NCBI GenBank assembly: GCA_018398815.1
Contig: CM031607.1
Location: 89,393,499 to 89,457,498 of the forward strand
DNA: 64,000 nucleotides
Direction of reading: 5' to 3'
Source: Conus ventricosus
Taxonomy: Eukaryota; Mollusca; Gastropoda; Neogastropoda; Conidae
In this document: positions 33,901-42,964 of the stretch, piece after piece
Layout: every line of letters starts with the position of its first letter
Position numbering within the stretch: the stretch's first letter is position 1
Notes under the pieces: generated by a model
The model's input: only the letters and a program-made list of their open reading frames with translations
What the model was told of the DNA's origin: nothing
Database searches by the model: none
Made by a program: the position numbers and the translations under genes

Positions 33901-34340
33901 ACTGAAGACATCTATAAAACATGGAAATAGAAGTAGCTAAAGGGCATGCGGGATGGTAGTACACATCTGATTACGCCTAAAGGATTCGCCTTTACATTCA
34001 TCCGTCAACAAGAAGGTTTTCAAAAAAGATGAATTATCTGAGGGTTATTAAGGAGTTTATTGGTTTTAAGTAAAAAATGTACAGTCCTTCGACCATGAGA
34101 AAACCATTAAAAAACAAAGGGATATCTCCAGTGTTGTGCATCAAACAAATCACATGACACTACAAAGTAGCATTGTCCAATAAACATACTTTTCATGATG
34201 ATCAACGTAAAACTACGATCTAAATCTACAGAGATCCACAACAACATTGTAACAAAAAATGTCTCTTGACAGCACCAACACAAAACGATATATTGTTGAG
34301 CCAGATTTTCATATTCAATTGGCACTGGAACGGAATAATT
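30963..34340 (+). pseudogene. Maverick protein-primed DNA polymerase B
   Basis: About 1100 codons. The N-terminal extension (30963-31918) has SGWAEGEVLEIRL and DDKCFMWCVLARLHHV. The exonuclease region begins near 31975 (PYVVYADFES). HCWICG...RDHDHISGKFRGAAHGKCN (32270-32380) is a zinc-binding insert, and IFFHNLRGYDSHLI (32418-32460) is an exonuclease motif. PGMSWDAFLK and GGISMASHHYC precede motif A, YLDANNLYGWAM (33120-33165). Motif C, YTDTD, is near 33868 in decayed sequence. The C-terminal KRYIVEPDF block lies near 34285. The enzyme copies the element from a terminal protein. It is broken near 31244, 31920, 33095, 33360-33420 and throughout 33690-34340. Confidence 0.9.
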
Positions 34341-34344
34341 ACAT

Positions 34345-34690
34345 ACCTTACTTCATATATTTCCACAAGTTTTAGTTTACAACTCATTCATTATCATTAT
34401 ACAATTCAACCAAATTATTTTTCATGTTTTGCTGGGTGAGCTCGAATTTTTTTTTTATATTTCAAGATATCTTTCCCCAAATCTGATGATCAAAATTTGG
34501 GAATTTGGGTTGGTAGGTGATCGATGCTTTTGCCAATGTTCGATAAATCCTCAGCAATGTTTCATTAATAAAAGAAATTGTATCATATAATTCCCGTATC
34601 AATTCCAAGTTCCTCTTCATTTATCATTCTTGTTTCGTTCTGACTTTCCATTTTATGTAAATTAAAAATTAATAAACAACTGGCACTGTT
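34345..34690. other. AT-rich spacer between converging polymerase and integrase genes
   Basis: About 350 bp with no frame or motif. It is the convergence zone of the plus-strand polymerase and the minus-strand integrase, so transcription terminators would be expected; AATAAA-like sequences occur on both strands (for example near 34566 and 34668). Confidence 0.4.
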
Positions 34691-35625
34691 CTGGTGGGAT
34701 TATCTGCAGTTCTTCCTTCACAAAAGATCTTTGAGAGCAGGTCGTTTTGTTGTTCATTTCTCGTAAATAATACACGGCGATTCATTTTTACAATTTCTTT
34801 ATATTTCCATCTATTGAACAACAATCCAAACTGGGATCTATTGGCCCTGATGCAGTGGTCCCCTTCTGCTTCCCCGGTAAATAAAGGTACCTTACTTTTA
34901 AACCAAACGGTAATAGTTTGCTGGTTGTACTGGAGTCTTCACAACATTTATTGGGTTTTTTTTTGATTGCTTGTACTGGTTTTAGCCCTTTAAATTCTTC
35001 ATTATTCATTGCGCCCCAAAACTGATGGCAGTCTTCTAACCCATTCTGTGTTGCGAGAATTGTCAATCAGCTCTCTGTGATACTGGTAGGAGAAAAGTAT
35101 TTCAGATAACTGTTTGTTAAAGTTTTCAACTAAAGCCTGTGATCTGTGAACTCCTGGAATGCCCTTTTAAGGGTAACTCTATGTTTTAAAAATAATTGAT
35201 TCACTTGGCCTTTAAATTCTTTTCCTCATCGACTTGAATCATGCGAGGATAAGTTTAGGGGCCTCGTTGGTATATTAGTTGTATGGCAACAGCAACAGCA
35301 GAAGCACTTTTTTGTGTTAATGGTTCCGCATCTTTGTATCTTGAAGCTATGTCAATGACTGTGAGCGCGTACTTAAATCTTTTCGTCTAATCGTATCGTG
35401 GGGTAAATATAGAAGATCCATTTGATGGGTGTCGTTCGGTATTGTATTCACAAAGTGTGGTCTCTGTATTCGTCTAGGCGCTGGTAAATAAATTTGCCAA
35501 ATCGCTTGTTTAGATAACCATTCCTTTGCTGTTTGTTCACTGACTCCCGCTGCTTGGCTTAGCTTTTTATTGCCGTGATTCCCCTTTCCCAAAATCCTTT
35601 TGGCGAATAATAGATTTTTGTTCAT
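34690..35625 (-). pseudogene. Maverick retroviral-type integrase
   Basis: Minus strand, MNKNLLFAKRILGKG at 35625. The N-terminal part has KEWLSKQAIWQIYLPAPRRI, then THQMDLLYLPHD (first catalytic aspartate of the D,D-35-E core) near 35415. After frameshifts near 35390 and 35250 come an IDIASRY-like block and an EAKEF-type block. The C-terminal part (35066-34690) has LGAMNNEEFKGLKPVQAI and a chromodomain-like RVRYLYLPG. Integrases of this type join Maverick ends to target DNA, giving a 5-6 bp duplication, as seen here. At least four frame breaks. Confidence 0.85.
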
Positions 35626-35635
35626 TTTTATTCAG

Positions 35636-36037
35636 CCAATATTATGTGCAACAAAATACACAACGGTCATGCCAAAGATAAAAAAACACGATTTCTTGCA
35701 TCTTTTGTTTTTCTGATGGTTGATAAAAGTCACTGAAATTTGGTGGGGGCAATGTCTCGATTGGTTTGCCTGTTACAAGATAATATTCTTTTATTGCCTG
35801 GTCAACGTCTTTAAATGTGTAAGCCGCATGCCCGTTTTTTCAGTTTGTCGTTAATAAAATCTAACGCTCAATTCTCTGCTTTTCATAGTTATCTTGTGCC
35901 GCGGCTAGTTGCTCCATAGCTTTGTTATGTCTTTTTCTCTCACCGTCATCCCGCAGTTTACTAAATGCGTAATTACTTCCGCTAAAAGCAAGCGCATTAA
36001 CCACAGCGCCGCCTATCATCATTACGAATGAAGCCAT
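35636..36037 (-). pseudogene. Maverick conserved small protein with DFYQPSEKQK motif
   Basis: Minus strand from MASFVMMIGGAVVNALAF at 36037. A hydrophobic N-terminus is followed by a charged helical region (RKRHNKAMEQLAAAQDNYEK). After a frame break near 35865 come an FKDVDQAIKEYYL segment and an FSDFYQPSEKQK segment near 35700. The same architecture recurs beside Polinton polymerase genes in other invertebrates. A membrane-anchored virion protein is plausible, but the function is unknown. Confidence 0.6.
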
Positions 36038-36067
36038 TTTTATAAATGTATTTTTTATTTTACATAT

Positions 36068-36289
36068 TTATACTGTCGGAATTATTCCTTGCTTAACTAG
36101 AAAATCTTTCGTAGTGAACGAAGCTGTTATAACAGCAATTAGCTTTGCTGAATCCTCAAAGTCTAGTTTGCCAAGATCTGCCGGTTTTATTTTTAACAGG
36201 CTTTTACCAAGCATTGTGTATCCTACACTTAGGCCCCCAATAACAGCAGAATAGTATACAAGGTTGGTAACAGTTTTTTCGGTGCTCAT
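36068..36289 (-). CDS. Maverick small two-helix membrane protein, 73 aa
   Basis: An intact minus-strand frame starting MSTEKTVTNLVYYSAVIGG. It has two hydrophobic segments (SAVIGGLSVGYTMLG and AKLIAVITASF) and ends KDFLVKQGIIPTV. Short proteins ending with this KD.LVKQG pattern accompany Polinton gene sets. It lies 31 bp from the previous gene and is divergent from the gene at 36325. Confidence 0.6.
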   Translation of the reverse strand: MSTEKTVTNLVYYSAVIGGLSVGYTMLGKSLLKIKPADLGKLDFEDSAKLIAVITASFTTKDFLVKQGIIPTV

Positions 36290-36324
36290 TTTTAAAAAAT
36301 AAAATAATTATAATTAATAAAAAC

Positions 36325-36780
36325 ATGAACGGCGATGACTACTACAGCTACAGGACAGCCTAAACCTTCCTGAACTTATGATTACAAATGATCAAGTTGA
36401 TGACCAAGTTATTATGCCCAAAAAGGAAAGACTGTATTCTTTGGCAGCATGTGGGAAAACAAAACAGTTCCTCGGAAATGAATTCAGCATAGAACAGATT
36501 CAACAGATGTCGCCGCAAGACATTGTAAAGTATCATAACAGGTATGAAGCGCAACTGGGATCAAGAATGGTAAAAAGTGTAGGCCAAACGGCTCTTAGTT
36601 TGTACACTAAACTAGTAAGTAAATTTGCGCCTATTGATTCTGAACAAGATTTTATGTATGATTTAACGCAGGATCCAGTTTTAAACAAAGTCATTAGAGT
36701 CTCTAGGATGTGATCTGTATTACAGATTTGGAACATTATTGTCGCCGCTAATCGTGGGATTAATTACTTTTAATCATATA
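36325..36780 (+). pseudogene. Maverick conserved protein with ACGKTKQFLG motif
   Basis: Plus strand from ATG 36325. After a frame break near 36360 the frame reads through LAACGKTKQFLGNEFSIEQI, then YEAQLGSRMVKSVGQTALSLY and DLTQDPVLNK. A second break near 36700 leads to CDLYYRFGTLLSPL and the end near 36780. No enzymatic motif: the ACGKTK string lacks the rest of a P-loop. The family recurs in Polintons as a gene of unknown function. Confidence 0.55.
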
Positions 36781-36799
36781 GATTTTGTTTCCCTAAAAA

Positions 36800-37265
36800 A
36801 TGGCCGAGCCAGAAAATCAGCAGAATCAGAAAACATTGAATCCGGTGGAGAAAGTGACCAGTAAAAAGCCTGGGCGCGTTGCAGCAGGAAAAAAATTAGC
36901 AGAGTGGAACAAACAAAGAAAATTACAGTTACAATCACAGATTATAGTCCATAATGAAAAAGTGCTAAAGCCGCAGCCAGTTGTTTCAACGCCAGCTATA
37001 AAAACACCAGAACAAGATGATTCAAGGCCTACGCCGCCAAAGTCTTCATGGAATTTTCTTAAAGCAATTGTCATTTTTTGGCGGCATTGCTGCTGGGGGT
37101 AGTTATTACGGTTATAAAATATATAAACAAAGACAGCAAAAACCGAAGCAGTCAAAAAAATCTCAACCACTAAATACAGAAGCCGAACAAAAAAGCATGC
37201 CAAAACCACCAACAACAAAAGATCATTTGATCCATTTCAGATGCAATAATACTTTAAGAACTTAA
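36800..37265 (+). pseudogene. Maverick basic protein with single membrane segment
   Basis: Plus strand, MAEPENQQNQKTLNPVEK at 36800. A basic region (KKPGRVAAGKKLAEWNKQRK) is followed by a proline-rich linker and, after a frame break near 37075, a short hydrophobic stretch (FGGIAAGGSYYGYKIY) and a lysine/glutamine-rich tail. The GRVAAGKKLAE pattern recurs in Polinton gene sets. It could be a DNA-condensing or membrane-linked core protein; this is inference. Confidence 0.5.
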
Positions 37266-37548
37266 TAAATAATTATAAGTTGACTTAAATAAGAACTTGG
37301 TTGTACTTAGGGGATGACTTAGTTATGATCTTAGGTTGACTTGAGTAAGAACTTAGAAGTTACTTAGGATGACTTGAGTAAGAACTTAGAAGTGACTTGA
37401 GGATGACTTGAGGATGACTTAAGTAAGAACTTAGAAGTGACTTGAGTAAGAACTTGAGGATGACTTGAGTAAGAACTTGAGGACGACTTGAGTAAGAACT
37501 TAGAGGTGACTTGGGGTAACTTGAGTTAAGAACTTAAAAGTGACTTGA
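37266..37548. repeat. Tandem repeat with unit ACTTGAGTAAGAACTTAGAAGTG
   Basis: About a dozen imperfect copies of short blocks (GACTTGAGTAAGAACTT and GACTTGAGGAT) alternate in register with a basic period near 17-24 bp. A TG/GGGGT-rich stretch follows (37549-37615). The function is unknown; it lies in the non-coding right quarter of the Maverick. Confidence 0.8.
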
Positions 37549-37654
37549 GTGTGTGCATGCGTGGGGTGGGGGTGGGCGGGGTGGGGTGGGGGTGGGTAGG
37601 GTGGGGGTGTGCAGGAGTTACCTCCTTAGTGTCCGCACATAGCAAGTACAGGCA

Positions 37655-38033
37655 GTACCTTAGCCCTCTTGCTACTAAAATAGGACGTTCACGGCATGAA
37701 CGGCTATTTATAGTAGCAATCAGCAAGGCTAATTTTACCGCAGCCCTCTTGCTACTAAAATAAGGCGTTCACGGCATGAACGGCTATTTATAGCAAGGTG
37801 GATTTTACTGCAGTCCTCTTGCTACTAAAATAAGGTGTTCATGGCATGAACGGCTATTTATAGCAAGGTGGATTTTACTGCAGTCCTCTTGCTACTAAAA
37901 TAAGGCGTTCACAGCATGAACGGCTATTTATAGCAAGGCGGATTTTACTGCAGTCCTCTTGCTACTAAAATAAGGCGTTCACAGCATGAACGGCTATTTA
38001 TAGTAGCAGTCAGCAGGCTAATTTTACCGCAGG
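37655..38033. repeat. Minisatellite, five units of about 70-83 bp
   Basis: Each unit runs CCTCTTGCTACTAAAATAAG, then CGTTCACGGCATGAACGGCT, then ATTTATAGCAAGG and GATTTTACTGCAG. Starts are near 37659, 37743, 37813, 37883 and 37953. The first and last units are longer and carry TAGTAGCA(A/G)TCAGCA. Each unit holds a palindrome, CGTTCA-CGGCA-TGAACG. Confidence 0.9.
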
Positions 38034-38406
38034 TTGCCTCCCACAACAAAGAGTTTCATTATACTTTCCTTCTCACATAAAAAAAGTTTATACCACACCC
38101 CTCCTCTTTTTTCATCCGGGCTTGGGACCGGCATTGGCAGAGTTAGTGTTTTTTTGTTTTTTCAAAAGTAAAATACTGCTTTGGCAGAGCTTTTTTGGCG
38201 GCTCTTAATCGCCAGTTAGTACACCTGTCACTAAACATTTGGAGCTTTTTGTAGGAATAGTGGCGCCACCCACTACCCCACCCCGTTCTGTTAGGTGTAC
38301 TAAAGAGAACTCGATCTAATTTTGCCAGAAGTTTCGAAAATCATCATTTTTCTGCGAATACTTTGTGATCAAACTTCGTTTGGCAAACAAATCATTGATG
38401 CCGATG
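38034..38406. other. Maverick non-coding region
   Basis: No gene or repeat recognised. It is T-rich with a TTTTTTGTTTTTTC stretch, and contains no ORF above 60 codons. Confidence 0.3.
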
Positions 38407-39053
38407 TCAAGGTTGTGAAATTTTGGACAATGATAAAAATGTTTTGAAAGCTGCATCAGTTTTTCTTGCATATGAGTCATCAATATTCATGTTTGTTCGT
38501 AAAAATGAACGCCATGTCTCAGTTGTTTTTGATTTTTGAAACATTGTTTGCGCCTTTTCAAGGCAGTGACCCATAATCAGAGCATGATGGATGGTTTTTC
38601 TTTCGCCAAGTTTTAGTAAAAGAGCACTATTTTGTAGAAATGGAATCATTTCGCCAACAGTCAAAAGCTTATCAAAGCCATCAACATCTCTTTCAGTAAT
38701 ATTGCCCAAATCTCTTTCTAAATCTCTTTCTTGAACCAACAAGCTTACAAGGTAGTTGTGTAGTTCTTGAATGGTTGGTTCTTGTTTTTCTTTCTCCCCA
38801 CCTTCCAAAAAAGCAATACTGCTCTTTGGCTTACAAGTAAAAAACAGCGCCCACCTGATTTTCTTTTGTTTATATACTCCACCATAAGCCTGTGGTATTG
38901 CATATGATCATCCATAACAAGAAGTTGTTCCTCTGTGAACGAAGCACATCCGTCTCCATTGGAAGCCATGACTAAACTGTGCGGCTCACAACTAGCCGTG
39001 TAGCAGCTTCGCGTTCGAGAATGTTCTTTTCTGATTGCACCATAATGTTGCAA
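38407..39053 (-). pseudogene. Unrecognised minus-strand gene inside the Maverick
   Basis: Two overlapping minus-strand frames form one gene of about 185 codons. It probably starts MASNGDGCASFTEEQLL at 38968, breaks near 38840 in or near a run of A, and continues in the 38808-38407 frame (LVSLLVQERDLERDL, KLGERKTIHHALIMGHCLEK, NIDDSYARK). It has a helical, acidic N-terminus. It is not part of the common Maverick set that I know, and could be a cargo gene captured by the element or by a smaller insertion. Function unknown. Confidence 0.45.
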
Positions 39054-39284
39054 GTTAACCTGGTCAGGTGTGCGCCGCCAGCCCGCCTAATGGCGGTTAC
39101 AGTCAGCTAATTACAGGTATTACAGGAGCCACATGGACTGCTGTACCTGTTACTGCCTGACACCCCCTAATACACCCTGCCACAATCCACGAACCCTGTA
39201 ATTAGGTCTGTGCCCACAGTGTCTCGGTCAAGTCATACATGATTTCCAGATTTAGGGGGATTTTCCACTCTATGTTTGTTGCTG
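39054..39284. other. Spacer before the right Maverick TIR
   Basis: About 230 bp with no frame, including TTACAGTCAGCTAATTACAGGTATTACAGG-like short inverted motifs. Nothing is called. Confidence 0.3.
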
Positions 39285-39533
39285 TTTACAGAAACTCATT
39301 TGATGAATGTTTGCGCGAAAATGATGTTATTGAAAATGATCAGGAAAAACACAGGATTAAGCAAAAACTAAAATCTGAAAAGTTTAGTAAATTAGTATTG
39401 AAAACGGATAACCCTACACAGTATGTTTGTTTGTAGGGTTTACTAGGAGGAACAGTAAAATGCCAAACCGAGGGCAGCCGCCCGAAACTTTGTTGAGGGC
39501 GGGTGAGCTCGGTTTGGCATTTTACTGTTCTCT
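39285..39533 (-). repeat. Maverick right terminal inverted repeat with terminal hairpin
   Basis: The complement of 26315-26560. The terminal ~85 bases (39448-39533) fold on themselves like the left end. Inside it the plus-strand frame to 39436 (FDECLRENDVIENDQEK... to TQYVCL) is the orphan C-terminus of the packaging ATPase whose full gene overlaps the left TIR. Confidence 0.9.
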
Positions 39534-40132
39534 AACCGAAACCCTCTCCTCTCCATGCTTCCCCTCGTAGGGAGGATGCTGCCAGACAGGAAGCTCTGCG
39601 TAGGGAAGAGGCAACGCTGCGTAGGGAAGAGGCTGTCGGACAGGAAGCCCTCCGTCGGGAAGAGTTAGATCAGCGTAGGGAGGAGGAAACTTGGCGTAGG
39701 GAAGAGGCAACTATGCGCAGAGAGGAGACTGCCAGACAGGAAACTCTGCATAGGGAGGAGGCTGTCAGACAGGAAGCCCTCCGTCGGGAAGAGCTAGATA
39801 GGATGGAGGCTCTGCGCAGAGAGGAGGCTGCCAGACAGGAAACTCTGCGTAAGGAAGAGGCTGCCAGACAGGAAACTCTGCGTAAGGAAGAGGCTGCCAG
39901 ACGGGAAGCTCTGCGTAAGGAAGAGGCTGCCAGACAGGAAGCTCTGCGTAGGGAAGAGGCTACTCTGCGCAGAGAAGAGGCTGCCAGACAGGAAGCCCTC
40001 CGTCGGGAAGATCAGCGTAGAGAGGAGACTGCCAGACAGGAAGATCTGCGCAGAGAGGAGACTGCCAGACAGGAAGCACAACGTAGGGAAGAGAGCTGGA
40101 ACAACTTCTTTTGCGGACTCCCGCATCTGTAA
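39534..40132 (+). pseudogene. gag middle part: charged RREE-repeat coiled coil
   Basis: This is the gag reading frame after the Maverick. From about 39565 it encodes some 16 imperfect 11-residue repeats of the type LRREEAARQEA, with LRKEEAARQET variants, encoded by a 33-nt tandem repeat. It is predicted to be one long, highly charged alpha-helical coiled coil. The frame stops at 40132, but the continuation of gag is open in another phase from 40113, so a single-base indel near 40100 breaks it. Confidence 0.75.
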
Positions 40133-40929
40133 ATCAGGGGTTAATCAACAGGCAAGTGATAGAGTTAGAGGCCCAAAATTAAAGCTTCCAGAGTTCAGAC
40201 CTAGTGAGGACATTGATATGTACTTGGAGCATTTTGACAAGGTAGCAAGTTCGTACCAATTGTCTGAGGAACAAAAGGTCATGCACCTTTTTTCTGGATT
40301 ATTGGGTACTGCAAGGGAGTGTGTGCTCACTCTAAATGAAGGCGCGTCTTATGCAGACATGCAGTTGGCTCTGCGTAAACGTTTCCACCTTACCCCAGAG
40401 ACGTACAGGAGGAAGTTCAGGTCCATGAAAAAGAATAACGATGAGACCTTCGTGCAGTTTGGAGATAGGCTGCGCAAAACGCTAGGTTATTGGCGTCAGT
40501 TGGCTAAGCTGGAGCTTGAGGATCTGATTCTCATCGAACAGCTTACCAACACCGTGTCCCCAGAGTTGAGGATCCGTATAGGCGAGACAGCACCAAAGGA
40601 TTTCGCGGCTGCGATTCATACTGCTGAGGTGTTTGCTGAAGCCCGTAGAGCTTATGGGCATCGCCCAGATACGGACAGGAAGAGCCTCACAGGATTTAGT
40701 GGCAATAAGGCGCCGACGACTGCTAGTGGGTCGAACAAGGCAGGCAGTTCATCGGGGACCTCAGCACCCCGACTGTGTTTTCTTTGTGGTCGTCCCGGCC
40801 ACATTAGGAAAGATTGCCCTAAAGCTGCCGGTAGTCATGGGGCTAGTCCTTTCCAGCGTCCTCATGCCTCGGCTAACGTGGGGTCCATCCCAGCTTCTGG
40901 TGGTACAGAGTGTCCAGTGTTTCTTTTAC
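40113..40929 (+). pseudogene. gag capsid and nucleocapsid part
   Basis: Open to the TIR-element insertion at 40930. It contains a SCAN/gag-type capsid helical domain (DIDMYLEHFDKVASSYQLSE near 40210, then HLFSGLLGTARECVL, YRRKFRSMKKNNDETFVQFG and LIEQLTNTVSPELRIRI, to about 40640). A low-complexity linker leads to a CCHC zinc knuckle, CFLCGRPGHIRKDC, at 40774-40816. In retrotransposons this part packages the RNA. Protease sequence resumes after 46687. Confidence 0.85.
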
Positions 40930-40978
40930 TCCGTCACGAGAAACGGTCCACCTTGCACCCCCCCCCCCCTAATAATTT

Positions 40979-41828
40979 TTTTTTTGTTGTTGTTGTCCCA
41001 ACCTCTGCGCCACCTCAGAGGCAGTGCACCCACGCCACTCATTCCGACACCCCGTCCACAGCCACAGCCCGGTCGGCCCCGCCGCAGCCCCGGCACCGGC
41101 AATCCACAGGGAGCAGTCAATGTCAAGTCGTCAAGAGGCAACCCACCGGAGGAGACACTGCACTGCTGCCGAGTCACTTCGGTGGTGTTCAGTGGCGCCT
41201 GTTCTGATCTAACATACGCAGGACACCACCTACTAAGCCCCCTACTGATGACAATAATTGCTTAGTCGCGGAGCCGGCGTGAGTGAGCTCTCCCTCCGGA
41301 GGGCGCCACCACGTCCGTCCAACGACAGCCCCCATGGACTCGCCGATACGGCGACCCCGACGGAACCAAACCAAGGCCACAGACGTGGAGAAGACATCGA
41401 AACTGAGGTCACCATGAGAGCAGGGCATGAAGAGCCACAGAATTTGACTTTTTTTTTTTTAATGCTGATTGATGAGAATGAGGATGATTAAGATGATGCT
41501 ACGGATTTCCATTTCGGTCTGAGACTACTTGACAGGGCTGTACTCTACGCTTCCTTTCATAATATATCCCGGCGTCAACCAGGCCCGAGAGATACAGGCA
41601 CCTGCAGTGTTGGTCAGGAAATTTGAGCAACACTCTCAGAAACGCATCCATTAAGTGGATGAAACTCGACTGTGTGGTCCCAGTCTTCCAACTGAGTCCG
41701 CAGCAAACTCAACTCTGGGTAGGAGCCGGTCGGGGCAGAAAACCCCACATGACTTCTGATGGGATTCGAACCCACGACCTCCCAGCGGGAGTCCGCGACG
41801 CTAACCACTTCGCCACGGCGGCTGGTCC
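40979..41828 (-). mobile_element. tRNA-derived SINE (composite, about 0.85 kb), minus strand
   Basis: Read on the minus strand from 41828: a tRNA-like head with a GTGGCGAAGTGGTTAGC A-box region (near 41808) and a GGTTCGAATCC B box (41762-41772), then a conserved-looking body (GACTGGGACCACACAGTCGA near 41680). An A-rich stretch lies at 41449-41460, and there is a CAACAACAACAAA-type tail at 40980-41000. The flanking sequence CCCCCTAATAA(A)TTTTT occurs at 40969-40980 and 41827-41840 and is the target duplication. The A-run at 41450 suggests the unit may be a SINE joined to another reverse-transcribed segment. Confidence 0.7.
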
Positions 41829-42447
41829 CCCTAATAAATTTTTCACATGTATTTTTGGTGCTTTAGAGTGTATAGATCACAAAATATCATGTTAACATAA
41901 AAAATCTTGGGGCGCACTGTCCCTTCTGGCTTAATTTTGAAGGGCACCCATCTCAGGTGCCGCGGCTGCTTTTCGTCGGTCCGAAACGTTCCCTAAGTTT
42001 GGTGATCACCTGTGTCTTTGTTATGTAAGCTACGAGAATTTCGTTTATGTTTGTGTTGACAGTAATTCCTTCTGCACGATCGGCATAATCAAACGATAAT
42101 ATATGCAATAAGGTGACCGCAGTAAAGCTACGTGTGTACCCACCGTATGTCACACGTTGCGACTGTAAATTTGCCAAAGTGTTTGCAATAAACCATCTCT
42201 CCCGAAAACTGTTGCAACTTATTAGAAACAAAATACACCACAGTATCAAAGAACAGTCTCTTGTATTCTTTTGAGCTATGCCACATCACCATGGGCCTAT
42301 GTTGATCTGTTGCCGGATTATCTCCCCTACCCCCTATTTGGCTTCAATGCAAATTTAATTCTTTACAAATTCATATTGGACTTTTTATTGAAAATTTAGT
42401 TAATGTGCACTTTCCAAGTGTGAGCGCATATGTGTGTGTGCGTGTTG

Positions 42448-42540
<93 letters not shown>

Positions 42541-42685
42541 GATGATTGTTCTCAGATGCTGGCATTGGAAGACATTCTGTGTCATGGTGACATCTGCCAG
42601 ACTGTATTTAAATCAACCACAATCTCATCATTCTGAGTCGCTTCCCTCGGCACAAGTAGAAAGCAACTCTTCTGATAAGTAGGCT
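41829..42685 (+). repeat. Left terminal inverted repeat of the PIN element (main part)
   Basis: Complementary to 45738-46655, with landmarks CACATGTATTTTTGGTGCTT, CTTTTCGTCGGTCCGAAACG and CTCGGCACAAGTAGAAAG. It contains a TG microsatellite (42430-42540). No protein is encoded. Confidence 0.85.
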
Positions 42686-42964
42686 ATGACAGCTTCTTCT
42701 TCGTCGTCGTCAGAGTCTGGAAATGCACAAGGAAGTCAACCATATCTGCGGGCGGATGACGCTCTCCTCTTCTGGGGACCACACTGGTTCCAAGGTGCCA
42801 TTAACGTCAATTTATCCATGTCCATTGCTTGCTGCTGGAACATCAGACATGGGTTTCGAGACCCCTCTTCCAAATGACAACTTGATAGTTGCTCCGTTTG
42901 ATGTGTCTTGAAGAGTTTGTTTGCACGGAAGCATGCTTGCCATGTCAATGTTGTGGTTTTGCGC

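Larger units (their letters stand above)
26315..39533. mobile_element. Maverick/Polinton DNA transposon (virus-like), 13.2 kb
   Basis: Long inverted repeats (26315-26560 and 39285-39533) begin AG and end CT, as in Mavericks, and are flanked by AACCG on both sides (5 bp; 6 bp if one A was lost). Inside are a packaging ATPase, a retroviral-type integrase, a protein-primed DNA polymerase B and several small genes that recur in this family. Gene order: ATPase and four small genes on minus, a candidate virion gene plus, a small membrane gene minus, two plus genes including the polymerase, integrase and two small genes minus, two small genes plus. Most frames are broken by single indels. No adenovirus-type protease was recognised. 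Confidence 0.92.

Noticed and set aside
34107..34325. Minus-strand 72-residue ORF as an adenovirus-type protease
   Set aside because: No Cys-His-Asp arrangement could be found, and the plus strand here reads as the decayed C-terminus of the polymerase.
37655..38033. CRISPR array
   Set aside because: Units repeat over their full length without unique spacers, and the context is eukaryotic.
39522..40126. Minus-strand ORFs opposite the RREE repeat
   Set aside because: They are shadows of the plus-strand gag repeat, opened by its 33-nt periodicity.
41745..41828. A free-standing tRNA gene on the minus strand
   Set aside because: Promoter boxes are present, but the sequence continues into a SINE body and does not fold into a full acceptor stem; it is a SINE head.
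42371..42682. His/Thr or Cys/Val repeat ORFs in CA/TG microsatellites (also 20302-20856, 45744-46183, 61558-61971)
   Set aside because: Dinucleotide repeats are open in several frames at once; no conserved protein.
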